Made by a program: the position numbers and the translations under genes
Notes under the pieces: model-generated
Told to the model about the DNA's origin: nothing
What the model saw: the letters and a program-made list of their open reading frames with translations, nothing else
The model's database searches: none
From: BOG-932 sp965276835
GTDB taxonomy: Bacteria; Pseudomonadota; Alphaproteobacteria; BOG-932; Roseiterribacteraceae
Direction of reading: 5' to 3'
DNA length: 64,000 nt
Assembly: GCA_965276835.1 (NCBI GenBank)
Contig: OZ255631.1
Location: 992,001-1,056,000 of the forward strand
In this document: piece by piece, positions 26,413-34,928 of the stretch
Numbering within the stretch: the first letter of the stretch is position 1
Layout of the letters: every line of letters starts with the position of its first letter

Positions 26413-27210
26413 TTAGGCGAGCTCGCCCATCAGCGTCCGCGTTGCGCCAATCAGATCGGCCTGCCGCAGCAGGCTTTCGCCGACCAGGAAAGCACTTGCC
26501 CGGGCATCGGCCATACGGCGAAGGTCGGTGGTCGTGCGCAGGCCGCTTTCGGCGACCAAGAGACGGTCTACCGGCACGCGGGGCGCCAGACGTTCGAAGG
26601 TGGCGATGTCGGTCGTCAGGGTCTTCAGGTTGCGGTTGTTGATGCCCAGCATGCCGGCATCGAGCTTCAGCGCGCGGTCCAGCTCTGCCTCGTCATGCAC
26701 CTCGACCAGAACATCCATGCCCAGGCGGATGGTTTCGGCGGCCAGCTCCCGCATTTGCCCGTCGTCCAGACAGGCGACGATCAGCAGCATACAGTCCGCG
26801 CCCAGTGCGCGGGATTCGGCGATCTGATAGGGATCGATCATGAAATCCTTGCGCAGGGCGGGCAGCGACACCGCCGCGCGCGCAGCCTTCAAGTCCTCGT
26901 CCAGCCCGCCGAAATACGGCCTATCCGTCAGCACTGACAGGCAGGCGGCGCCTGCGGTCTGATAATCGCGGGCGATGGATGCCGGGTCGAAGCCCGGGCG
27001 GATATCGCCGCCGCTGGGCGATTTGCGCTTCATTTCGGTGATCAGAGCGAAACGGCCGCTTGCCGTCGTCCGGCGCAGCGCATCTGCGAACCCGCGCGGC
27101 GGCTCTGCCGATGTCGCGATCTTTTCGATTTCTGCCAACGAGGTCCGGGCCTTGCAGGCGGCGACGTGGACAGCCTTGGCGGCGGTGATTTCGGCGAGAA
27201 CGTCGCTCAT
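26413..27210 (-). CDS. trpC: Indole-3-glycerol phosphate synthase
   Basis: TrpC closes the indole ring from CdRP in tryptophan synthesis. The 265-residue TIM barrel has the N-terminal LITEMKRKSPSGGDI (catalytic Lys region), VLTDRPYFGG, LRKDFMIDPYQI, LGINNRNLKTL and VAESGL motifs. It is not fused to TrpF. The start overlaps the trpD stop by 4 bases, so it is the last gene of the ppiD-trpE-trpG-trpD-trpC unit. Confidence 0.97.
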   Translation of the reverse strand: MSDVLAEITAAKAVHVAACKARTSLAEIEKIATSAEPPRGFADALRRTTASGRFALITEMKRKSPSGGDIRPGFDPASIARDYQTAGAACLSVLTDRPYFGGLDEDLKAARAAVSLPALRKDFMIDPYQIAESRALGADCMLLIVACLDDGQMRELAAETIRLGMDVLVEVHDEAELDRALKLDAGMLGINNRNLKTLTTDIATFERLAPRVPVDRLLVAESGLRTTTDLRRMADARASAFLVGESLLRQADLIGATRTLMGELA

Positions 27211-28235
27211 GCCGCAGCCTCGGCCATATCGGTCGCCAGACGGCCGAGCAACGTGCGGGCGCGCCCGTCGTCGATCGCCGCCGCTGCCAGCGCGACGCCG
27301 GATTTGAGGTTGGGCGCCTTGCCGGCGACGATCAAAGCCGCCGCCGCGTTTATCAGCACGATATCGCGATATGCGCCGGTCTCGCCCGCCAGCAGCCGGT
27401 TGAGCGCGACCGCGTTTTCGGCGGCGTCACCGCCCCTGATGTCGTCAAGCGTGCAGCGTCTAAGCCGTGCATCCTCGGGCGTGATCGTCCAGCGCTCGAC
27501 CTTTCCGGCGGCCAGCACCGCGACTTCCGTCGGGCCGGTGAGGGTCAGCTCGTCCAGGCCGTCGCTGCCATGCACGACCCAGGCGCTGACCGAACCCAGA
27601 TTGCGCAGCGCCTCGGCCACCGGGATCAGCCAGCGGGGATCGTAGACCCCGACGAGCTGGCGGACGACACCGGCCGGGTTCGAAAGCGGTCCCGCAAGAT
27701 TGAACAGGGTGCGAAAGCCCAGTTCCTTGCGGATCGCGGCCACCGTCTTCATTGCCGGGTGGTGATTGGGCGCGAACATGAAGGTCAGGCCGTGCTTTGC
27801 CAGCATCCGTTCGGCCACCGCGGGCGAGGCAAGGGGAATGCCGAGTGCACCCAGGACGTCGGTTGCGCCGGAGCGCGAAGAGGCGGCCCGGTTGCCATGC
27901 TTGGCGACCGGAACGCCACACGCCGCGACCACGAAGGCGACAGCGGTCGAGATGTTCAGCGTTCCGTGCCCGTCGCCGCCGGTGCCGCAGCAGTCGATCG
28001 CGTCCGCCCCGCCGGCGATCGGCACCACATGACGGCGCATGACGCGGACGGCAGCGGTCAACTCATCGACGGTTTCGCCGCGTGCGGCCATGCCCATCAG
28101 GGCCGCGCCGATCTGGCTTTGCGTGCTGTGGCCCGCGACGAAGCTCTCGAAAACCGATTCAGCCTCGGCCTCGGTCAGCGCCGCGCCCTCGATCAGATGC
28201 GCCAGCATGGGCTGGAGCGCGACGGGCGCATTCAC
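27207..28235 (-). CDS. trpD: Anthranilate phosphoribosyltransferase
   Basis: TrpD transfers phosphoribose from PRPP to anthranilate. The 342-residue protein has the PRPP-binding CCGTGGDGHGTLNIS, KHGNRAASSRSGATDVL, and FMFAPNHHPAMK motifs and normal length. Overlaps of 4 bases with trpG (upstream) and trpC (downstream) show tight coupling. Confidence 0.97.
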   Translation of the reverse strand: MNAPVALQPMLAHLIEGAALTEAEAESVFESFVAGHSTQSQIGAALMGMAARGETVDELTAAVRVMRRHVVPIAGGADAIDCCGTGGDGHGTLNISTAVAFVVAACGVPVAKHGNRAASSRSGATDVLGALGIPLASPAVAERMLAKHGLTFMFAPNHHPAMKTVAAIRKELGFRTLFNLAGPLSNPAGVVRQLVGVYDPRWLIPVAEALRNLGSVSAWVVHGSDGLDELTLTGPTEVAVLAAGKVERWTITPEDARLRRCTLDDIRGGDAAENAVALNRLLAGETGAYRDIVLINAAAALIVAGKAPNLKSGVALAAAAIDDGRARTLLGRLATDMAEAAA

Positions 28236-28822
28236 GCCGCTTTCCTCGTCCCCGCCAGGTCGAGGAAGTTGCGCAGGATATCGTGGCCGTGTTCGGACGC
28301 GATGCTTTCCGGGTGGAACTGCACGCCGTGGATCGGCAATGTCTTGTGAGCCAGCCCCATGATCAGCCCGTCGGCGGTTTCGGCGGTGATCGTCAGGTCG
28401 GCGGGCAGGCTGGAGCGCTCGACGATCAGCGAGTGATAACGGGTCGCGTTGAACGGCGAGGGCAGGCCCGCGAACACGCCGCTATTATCGTGGGTCACCG
28501 GGCTGACCTTGCCGTGCATCGGCTGGGGCGCGCGGATGACCTTGCCGCCGAATTCCTGGCCGATGGCCTGATGGCCCAGGCACACGCCCAAGAGGGGTAC
28601 GCGCCGCTCGGCCGACAGCCGGATCAGCTTCAGGCAGATGCCGGCCTGATCGGGTGCACAGGGCCCCGGCGACAGGATGATCGCGGCGGCGCCGATGGCC
28701 AGTGCCTCTTCGGCCGTGGCGGCGTCGTTGCGCAGCACCTGCGTCTCCGCGCCCAGATCGCCCAGGAACTGCACCAGATTATAGGTGAAGCTGTCATAGT
28801 TATCGATCAGCAGCAGCTTCAT
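28232..28822 (-). CDS. trpG: Anthranilate synthase glutaminase component
   Basis: This 196-residue class I glutamine amidotransferase supplies ammonia to TrpE. The catalytic Cys is in LLGVCLGHQAIGQ and the His-Glu pair in GVQFHPESIASEHG; the N-terminal LLIDNYDSFTYNL and ILSPGPCAP are typical. The specificity for anthranilate rather than p-aminobenzoate is inferred from its place between trpE and trpD. Confidence 0.95.
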   Translation of the reverse strand: MKLLLIDNYDSFTYNLVQFLGDLGAETQVLRNDAATAEEALAIGAAAIILSPGPCAPDQAGICLKLIRLSAERRVPLLGVCLGHQAIGQEFGGKVIRAPQPMHGKVSPVTHDNSGVFAGLPSPFNATRYHSLIVERSSLPADLTITAETADGLIMGLAHKTLPIHGVQFHPESIASEHGHDILRNFLDLAGTRKAA

Positions 28823-30357
28823 TGGTTGGTCTCGTGGTCGGCGAAGGCGGCGGCTTGCTCTGCCGCGCGGAACAGGGCGGCGGCCTTGTTCACCGTCTCC
28901 TGATATTCGGATTCCGGGTCGCTGTCGGCGACAACGCCGCCGCCGGCTTGGACATGCAATATGCCGTCTTTCAGCACGGCGGTGCGGAGCGCGATGCAGG
29001 TGTCGAGCGCCCCGTCGGAGCCGAAATAGCCGACCGCGCCGCCATAGACACCGCGCCGCGACACCTCGACCTCATCGATGATCTCCATCGCCCGGATCTT
29101 CGGCGCGCCGGAAACCGTGCCCGCCGGAAAGCCGGAGAACAACGCATCGACCGCGTCCAGCCCCGGCCTGATCTGCCCGGTGACGTTGGAAACGATATGC
29201 ATGACGTGGGAATAGCGCTCGATCACCATGCGCTCGGTCACCTTGACGGTGCCGATCTTGGATACGCGGCCGACATCGTTGCGGCCGAGATCCAGCAGCA
29301 TCAAGTGCTCGGAGATTTCCTTCGGATCGGCCAGCAGTTCGGCGGCCAGAGCGTTGTCTTCCTCGACCGTCGCGCCGCGCTTGCGGGTGCCGGCGATAGG
29401 CCGGATCGTGACCTCGCCGTCGCGCAGCCGGACCAGGATTTCCGGGCTGGAGCCGACGACCGAGAAGCCGTCGAAATCGAGCAGGAACAGGAACGGCGAC
29501 GGGTTCAGCCGGCGCAGCGAGCGATAGAACGCCAGCGGCGAGGCGTCGATCGGCGCGCTCATCCGGTGCGACGGTACCACCTGATAGCAGTCGCCGGCGC
29601 GGATATAGTCCTTCACCTTTTCGACGATCGCGCAATATTCCGGCTGGCCGGTGTTCGACACAGGCCTGGGCGCGCGTGTGCCGGGCACGACCGGCGAGAA
29701 CACCGGGGTCGCGGGCAGGGGCTTCGACAGGGCGGCGAGCACGCTGTCCACCCGCGCATAGGCTGCGGTTTCGGCGTCGGTCGGCGAAACGCCCTGTTTC
29801 GGCCAGACCGGCGTCACCACGCGCACATCGCGTTCGATCGTATCGAAGATCAGGACGATGCCGGGCCGCACCAATATCGCGTCAGGCACGCCCAGCACGT
29901 CGGGATTGGCGGAGGGCAGGCGCTCCACCAGTTTGATCATGTCATAGCCCAGATAGCCGAACAGGCCGCTCGCCATCGGCGGCAGGCCGGGGGTCGGTTC
30001 GATCCGGCTTTCGGCGATCAGCGCGCGCAGCGACTCCAGCGGGGCCTCGGCGACAGGGGCGAACGGTCCGCCGGGCGTTGTGCCGGCATCGCGATTGATT
30101 TCGACGCGGCCGTCCTTGCAGCGCCAGATCACGTCGGGCCGCAGGCCGATCACCGAATAGCGGCCCAGGCTCTTCCCGCCCTCGACCGATTCCAGCAGAA
30201 AGGCATAAGGCTGCCCGGCGCCGAGTTTCAGCATCGCCGAGACCGGCGTCTCCAGGTCGGCGACGGCACGCCGCCACACAAGCTGCGGCTGTCCGGCGAG
30301 ATAGCGGGCGGCGAAGCCCTCGTGTTCGCCCTGATAGGTCTGGGCGAGCGAGGTCAT
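28819..30357 (-). CDS. trpE: Anthranilate synthase component I
   Basis: TrpE converts chorismate to anthranilate with TrpG. The 512-residue protein has the chorismate-binding motifs RPIAGTRKRGAT, DLGRNDVGRVSK, SGFPAGTVSGAPKIRAMEII and GGVVADSDPESEY, and an N-terminal domain with the tryptophan-feedback region LLESVEGGKSLGRYSVIG. No leader peptide with Trp codons was seen, because the gene is embedded behind ppiD with a 4-base overlap (30354-30357). Confidence 0.97.
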   Translation of the reverse strand: MTSLAQTYQGEHEGFAARYLAGQPQLVWRRAVADLETPVSAMLKLGAGQPYAFLLESVEGGKSLGRYSVIGLRPDVIWRCKDGRVEINRDAGTTPGGPFAPVAEAPLESLRALIAESRIEPTPGLPPMASGLFGYLGYDMIKLVERLPSANPDVLGVPDAILVRPGIVLIFDTIERDVRVVTPVWPKQGVSPTDAETAAYARVDSVLAALSKPLPATPVFSPVVPGTRAPRPVSNTGQPEYCAIVEKVKDYIRAGDCYQVVPSHRMSAPIDASPLAFYRSLRRLNPSPFLFLLDFDGFSVVGSSPEILVRLRDGEVTIRPIAGTRKRGATVEEDNALAAELLADPKEISEHLMLLDLGRNDVGRVSKIGTVKVTERMVIERYSHVMHIVSNVTGQIRPGLDAVDALFSGFPAGTVSGAPKIRAMEIIDEVEVSRRGVYGGAVGYFGSDGALDTCIALRTAVLKDGILHVQAGGGVVADSDPESEYQETVNKAAALFRAAEQAAAFADHETNQ

Positions 30358-32264
30358 TGGCCGGCGACGGTTTCAACCGCGTGCGGGTTGATCTTGATCT
30401 TGGTCGACTGACGCAGGCCGGCGCGGTATTCCGCCATCGTATCGGCGCGCATCGCCTCCTCCAGCTCGCGGACGACCGGCTGCATCTTGTCGCCGGCGGT
30501 CTTCGGATCGGCGGCTTTGATATCGCTCAGCCGCGCGACGATCGTGCCGGCATCGGTCGTGACCGTGGTTACGTCGCCGACCTTGTCCAGCTTGAACAGG
30601 GCCTCGATCAAAACGGGCGGCGGAGCTTTTGCCGCCTTTGCGTCCGTTTCGCGGGTCACCGGTATCGTCGTGTCGACCGGAAGATTGGCATCGCCCGCAA
30701 CCTTGGCGAAATCAGGCGTCGCCTTGGCCTTGGCGGCCAGTTCGTCGGCACGTTTCACGGCGGCGGCGATCTGCCGTTCCTTGGTCACGTCGGCGACGAT
30801 CTTGGCGCGGACATCGGCCAGCGGTTTAAGGGCAGGCGGTGTGATCGCATCCAGCCGAACGGCGAAATAGCCGTTGTTCTTGTCGTCCTGGAAGCTGCTG
30901 GTTTCGCCTTGCTGCAGTTGGAAAGCCTGGGTCACCCACGCCGGATCGGGCGTTGCCGGTTTCGCCGCGTCCTTGGGCGCCACGGCCGGCTGACCCTTCG
31001 CATCCACGGCTTCGACCTTCACCGGCTTGGCGCTGACGCCGGCCGCGACCTCGTCCATCGGGGCGCCGGCGGTCAGCTTGTCGCCCAGCTTGTCGATCTG
31101 TTGCGACAGCAGATCGACCGCACCGTCCTGCTTCACCTGGTCGGTCAGCTTCGCCTTCACGGCGTCGAACGGCACTTCATGGCCGGCTTTGATGTCGTCG
31201 ATCTTAACCACGTGCCAGCCCAGCGGCGTCTGCACCGGGCCGATCATCGCATCCCTGGCCGCACCGAACACCGGTTCGCGCAGCGCGTCGGGAAAGTCAC
31301 CCTTGGCGATGAAACCCAGCGTGATCGGCTGAACCTTGCCGTTTGTCGTGGCCTTGGTGGCGTCGGACAGGCTTTTGCCGCCGCCTATCGCCTTCAGGAC
31401 CGCATCGGCCGTCGCCTTGTCGGCCAGCACAACCTGCGTGATCTTGCGCTGCTCCGGCACGATATACTCGGCCTTGTGCTGGTCGTACGCCGCATGCAGG
31501 TCGTCGTCCGTCACCTTGACCTCGCCCGAGAACAGGCTGGGTGTAACGTCAAGGACGGTGAAGCTGCGATATTCCGGCGCCGTGAATTCGGCGGTATGCG
31601 CCTTGTAATAGGCATCCACGTCCGCGTCGGTCGGAGCAGGCAGGCCGACGATCGAATCGTTGCGCACCAGGATCGTCTGGGCGGTCCGCTGTTCGTTGCG
31701 ATAACGATAGATGTCCTCGACGATCGTGCGCGGCACGATGGCGCTGCCGACGATCGGGTTGGTCATCAACTGGTTGGTCAGGCTGGCGCGAATCTGCGGG
31801 ATGAACGTTGCCTCGTTCATGCCCTGGTTTTCCAGCGCCATGCGGAATTTACCGGCATCGAAGCGATGGTCCATGCCCGCGAAGGCCGGTTCGGACTGGA
31901 TCACGTCGCGCACCAGCGCGTCGCCGACACGAAAACCGCTGTTGGCTGCCGCGTCGCTGACCAGCGTGTTGTCGATCTGCTTGTCGAGGATTTCGCGTGC
32001 GAGTTCCTGCTTTTGCTGCGGCGTCGGGTTGAAGGCCACCCCCATCTGCCGCTGCGCGTCCTGCAACTGCCGGCGGAATTGCCGGTCGAAATCGTTCAGC
32101 GTGATGGTCGTGCCGCCGACGGTCGCCGCATCGTTCGCAGTGGTCGCCCCAAACAACAGGTCGCGGAAGCCCTGGCCGAACGCCACCGCGAAGGTGAGCA
32201 GCAGGATGGCAAAAAATACCTTGCCGACGAACGAGTTGATGAGGACGCGAAACGACTGGAGCAT
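30354..32264 (-). CDS. ppiD: PpiD-like membrane-anchored periplasmic prolyl isomerase/chaperone
   Basis: The 636-residue protein has an N-terminal membrane anchor (about residues 12-32, VFFAILLLTFAVAFG), a SurA-N-like chaperone domain, a parvulin domain (about 270-360, with FIAKGDFPDALREPVFGA and GWHVVKIDDI) and a long C-terminal region. PpiD assists outer-membrane protein folding near the Sec exit. The family often has an incomplete parvulin active site. It is the first gene of the unit continuing into trpE, a gene order conserved in alphaproteobacteria. Confidence 0.92.
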   Translation of the reverse strand: MLQSFRVLINSFVGKVFFAILLLTFAVAFGQGFRDLLFGATTANDAATVGGTTITLNDFDRQFRRQLQDAQRQMGVAFNPTPQQKQELAREILDKQIDNTLVSDAAANSGFRVGDALVRDVIQSEPAFAGMDHRFDAGKFRMALENQGMNEATFIPQIRASLTNQLMTNPIVGSAIVPRTIVEDIYRYRNEQRTAQTILVRNDSIVGLPAPTDADVDAYYKAHTAEFTAPEYRSFTVLDVTPSLFSGEVKVTDDDLHAAYDQHKAEYIVPEQRKITQVVLADKATADAVLKAIGGGKSLSDATKATTNGKVQPITLGFIAKGDFPDALREPVFGAARDAMIGPVQTPLGWHVVKIDDIKAGHEVPFDAVKAKLTDQVKQDGAVDLLSQQIDKLGDKLTAGAPMDEVAAGVSAKPVKVEAVDAKGQPAVAPKDAAKPATPDPAWVTQAFQLQQGETSSFQDDKNNGYFAVRLDAITPPALKPLADVRAKIVADVTKERQIAAAVKRADELAAKAKATPDFAKVAGDANLPVDTTIPVTRETDAKAAKAPPPVLIEALFKLDKVGDVTTVTTDAGTIVARLSDIKAADPKTAGDKMQPVVRELEEAMRADTMAEYRAGLRQSTKIKINPHAVETVAGQ

Positions 32265-32614
32265 TGGACCAACTTGGGGTACGGACCGCCCGTTTCGGCA
32301 GGCCCATTCAAAGAGCCGCGCATATTAGGGAATGCGCCATCGCCGGGCAACCCGAACTCTGTTGCCGGCAGTGCTCGGTTTGAATGTCGGGGATGGAGTA
32401 GCCTCCGGACTGTCCGCTTTCGAACCCGGCAGAGCAATAGCTGACATTCGCACCAGACATCCGGATCATCCAAGCGGGCGATACCAGCGCGTCAGCAGGA
32501 TTTGAAAGCTCGCGAGCCACTTGGCGGATACTCCGAGCCTTGTGTTGTCATCAACGTCGCTTGATTCGTAAGCGCGCTTGACGTGGCTTCGGCGGTTGCT
32601 TTCGCAGGCCGAAT
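32265..32614. other. Intergenic region upstream of ppiD
   Basis: This 350-base region between the ppiD start and the end of the sigma factor gene holds no coding sequence I can support; in particular there is no anti-sigma factor gene. A bulged stem GCCGGGCAAC/GTTGCCGGC is present near 32343-32370. The ppiD-trp promoter presumably lies here. Confidence 0.4.
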
Positions 32615-33214
32615 TTAGAGACAGGCCCTCAGCTCTCTCAAAACACGCCTGATCTCGGTTTTCACGGTTCCAAGTGGGATATCTGTTTGAGCCGCGTAAG
32701 CGCGGTGCGTGAGGTCGCGAATGAAGATGCCTGAGAAGGTATTGCGTGATCTTGCACTCATCGTCCGGAGCTTCGCCGAGATTGCACGGAAATCGCTTGC
32801 CAGCGCGCAGACATCGAACGGTGTGGGCTTTGGATCGGGATAAAATGGCAGGTCATCGGACGGATCGCATGGCCGCGCGCGTTCGTAACGCAGGCGAGCG
32901 AGCGCGCAATTTCTCACGATCTTTGTCATCAACGCCAGCAGGCGGCCCTGTCGGATATCAAATGTCGGAGCCTTAAGCCAAACGAGAAGAAACGCTTCTT
33001 GCAGTGACTCTTCCGCACGCGCTCGATCGCCTAAAATCCTTACCGCGACCGCCATAAGGCGCGGCGCGGTTACTTTGTATAACTGCGAGAAAGCCTCTTT
33101 TTCGCCGTCGGCGACACGCCGAAACAGGTGATCAAGCACTGTGTGGTCAACCGCGGTCGTAGGGCCGGAAACCCTGCTTCCAGGCCCTCGTCCTATCGCC
33201 TTCTGATCTTCCAT
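32615..33214 (-). CDS. ECF-type RNA polymerase sigma factor (SigK/ECF19-like)
   Basis: The 199-residue protein has sigma region 2 (LYKVTAPRLMAVAVRILGDRARAEE in part, then LQEAFLLVW) and region 4 (LTHRAYAAQTDIPLGTVKTEIRR, in part). The final LRELRACL is typical of the SigK-like ECF group. The ATG at 33214 is preferred; an in-frame start at 33286 would add 24 unconserved residues. These sigma factors are usually encoded with a membrane anti-sigma factor (RskA type), which is absent on both sides here. Region 4 shows less usual residues (FSGIFIRDL), so activity is likely but not certain. Confidence 0.85.
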   Translation of the reverse strand: MEDQKAIGRGPGSRVSGPTTAVDHTVLDHLFRRVADGEKEAFSQLYKVTAPRLMAVAVRILGDRARAEESLQEAFLLVWLKAPTFDIRQGRLLALMTKIVRNCALARLRYERARPCDPSDDLPFYPDPKPTPFDVCALASDFRAISAKLRTMSARSRNTFSGIFIRDLTHRAYAAQTDIPLGTVKTEIRRVLRELRACL

Positions 33215-33286
33215 GAGTTGTTTACGACCGGAACGGCCGAACGGTTCTCTGAAAACGGATGAATGTTGAAAAATTTTCATCCACAC

Positions 33287-33624
33287 AAGGGCTAAGCTGT
33301 GTGCCTGCCTTTTCCGGTGAGCCTGGGGCTATGTCCGTTAGTGCGTTGGTCCTACACGCGAGGGTCTTGCGCATTCTTATTATCGCGCCCGCACTGTCCC
33401 GGGCGCGGAACTGGGCCGGGGAACAGAGGACATATCCCCGACCTTACTTAAGACGCCACCGCGGATTGGAGATCGGATATTGAAACCAATAAGTCGTCGC
33501 CGCGATCTTCGCTGCTGCCGTCGGCGCAAGCTGGAATGATGAAGAATTGTTCATTGTTTTGGCGTAACTGGAGTGAGATACTCTATCTACGTGACGTCAC
33601 AGCTACCCAGCAAATGGAGCCACA
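33287..33624. other. Intergenic region between sigma factor and DUF3309 gene
   Basis: These 338 bases between divergent genes contain no convincing coding sequence. I looked for a GGAAC-N16/17-CGTT EcfG-type promoter and did not find one. Base composition is lower in G+C than in the neighbouring housekeeping genes. Confidence 0.35.
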
Positions 33625-33783
33625 ATGCCTCTGCTATTAATAATTTTGCTCGTCCTCCTGTTAGGCGGCGGCGGTGGTTACTACGGCTATAGCCAGTACG
33701 GTGCTGGAGGGGGCATCGGAGTTCTCGGCGTTGTCCTTATAGTGATTTTGATTCTGTTTTTGTTCGGACGCGGTCGACGTTAA
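33625..33783 (+). CDS. DUF3309-type small membrane protein (52 residues)
   Basis: This short gene encodes MPLLLIILLVLLLGGGGGYY followed by a Gly/Tyr-rich turn and a second hydrophobic helix ending FLFGRGRR. This is the DUF3309 layout, a family of tiny two-helix membrane proteins common in proteobacteria and of unknown function. A GGAG ribosome-binding sequence lies 5 bases before the ATG. It is divergent from the sigma factor gene; members of this family are often stress-induced, so the sigma factor might control it, but that is only inference. Confidence 0.85.
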   Translation: MPLLLIILLVLLLGGGGGYYGYSQYGAGGGIGVLGVVLIVILILFLFGRGRR

Positions 33784-33987
33784 CGGTTTGGTTTGACCGT
33801 ACCTGCGGGCGCTATGAATCGGCCGTCTGGATACGTTACTGATGTTCCTCTAACAGCAACTTTGTTATCAGCGCTTGTTACTTCGCGATGCGCGTCTCGC
33901 CCTTGAGTTGTGGCGCTGCTCCATCGCAATCGCCTCGTCGCGTGACCATTCGGTCATTGGTCGCCATCTCGCATGACGCGAGGATTT

Positions 33988-34176
33988 CTAAGCATCTTCT
34001 CGTTTCGAATCGACGTGAATCTTCGGATGCTCGCCATTTGTCACTCTGGTCACGCCCACGGATTCGGCACACCGGTAATGCCAATATTCTGCCGGTTCTA
34101 AGCCGGTCCAGCGTGGCTCGCCGGGTACGATTTGTGAATTGCAGTGAGCACAGAGAGTCGGGTGTTCAGCGTCCAT
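33988..34176 (-). CDS. Small zinc-ribbon-like protein (62 residues)
   Basis: From the ATG at 34176 the protein reads MDAEHPTLCAHCNSQIVPGE and continues with PRWTGLEPAEYWHYRCAESVG. The CxxC followed by WHYRC gives three Cys and one His in an arrangement able to bind one zinc ion. Short proteins with C-x2-C, PRWTG and WHxxCA are familiar to me from alphaproteobacteria, without known function. A longer open frame to 34314 adds a basic, unconserved stretch and is not used. Confidence 0.6.
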   Translation of the reverse strand: MDAEHPTLCAHCNSQIVPGEPRWTGLEPAEYWHYRCAESVGVTRVTNGEHPKIHVDSKREDA

Positions 34177-34349
34177 GGTTTTCCCCGCATAAGCTAGGCG
34201 GGAGCGCGTGGCTCTCTCAGTCGCTGGCGGCCTAAGGATGGTGATCAGCGATACGTAGGATACTACCCTGGAAGGGCGGCTTCCGCGAGTCCCGAATTGT
34301 TTTGTACAACACAAAGCGTCCGAGCCGTCCCTATGGATGCGATGGCAAC

Positions 34350-34514
34350 CTATCTGGGAGCGCCATCCAAAGTGCGGTTCTCAAGGTCGTTGGCCTTCCG
34401 CTCGTACTCTTCCGCCAGATGCTGAAGAGTTTCCGTGTCGGTGGCCTTGCTCACCACCGCCGCCAGCCTTCGCGCTTTTTCGGCTTTCTCTCGATACTGC
34501 TGGGGTGTTTCCAT
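34350..34514 (-). CDS. Small helical protein of unknown function (54 residues)
   Basis: The gene encodes METPQQYREKAEKARRLAAV and a second helix HLAEEYERKANDLE. Short proteins with a Y-R-x-x-A-x-x-x-R-R-L-A pattern followed by a D-x-E-x-x-x-x-L-x-x-L-A-x-x-Y segment are common in alphaproteobacteria and uncharacterised. The start at 34514 gives the conserved beginning; 15 further residues upstream are unconserved. It lacks a good ribosome-binding site. Confidence 0.6.
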   Translation of the reverse strand: METPQQYREKAEKARRLAAVVSKATDTETLQHLAEEYERKANDLENRTLDGAPR

Positions 34515-34928
34515 TATTGACTGGCAACCCTGCGACCTACGATCCGTTCCGTATGCCAAAAGATCATGTGAATTACAATTACGTCGCTTTTGGTGCCGAC
34601 TGGCGTTCGGTGCGGGAGAACCGGGAGGACCGGTCGCACATCGGGGATGGTGCGAAAACAGCTCGGCGCTCAGCGAAATCAGCTTCGGTAGGGCGTGGCT
34701 CTAAGCGCGGATAAGCGACATCGTCACCGGCCTGCTTCTGTTATCGGGAAGCGCGAAAATCCTACTGATCGGCTGAATTGGGTCGAAACCCAAAATTCAA
34801 ACTCAGGCACTATCTCTGATCGAGGTTGCTCAAACCGGCGGCGTTATATTTAACTAAGCGCAACGCTGCGCCACGTTGACCGGACATGGCAGGCGCGGGC
34901 CGGAGGAAATCTCAAAAGGGGCAGGGCG
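34515..34928. other. Intergenic region upstream of the aldehyde dehydrogenase gene
   Basis: This 414-base stretch holds no gene I can support. A plus-strand open frame from 34553 (53 residues) lacks a ribosome-binding site and family signature. A dyad TTGGGT-CGAA-ACCCAA with flanking GAATT/AATTC lies at 34774-34799 and could be an operator. A GGAGGAAA ribosome-binding region appears about 25 bases before the downstream start. Confidence 0.4.

Noticed and set aside
28822..32444. Two long plus-strand open frames (529 and 695 codons) opposite trpE and ppiD
   Set aside because: They mirror high-GC codon structure of clearly recognisable minus-strand genes and encode Arg/His/Asp-rich shadow sequence.
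33878..34084. Minus-strand open frame of 68 codons overlapping the zinc-ribbon-like gene
   Set aside because: It overlaps a better supported small gene in another frame and has no pattern.
34553..34714. Plus-strand open frame of 53 codons
   Set aside because: No ribosome-binding site and no recognisable pattern.
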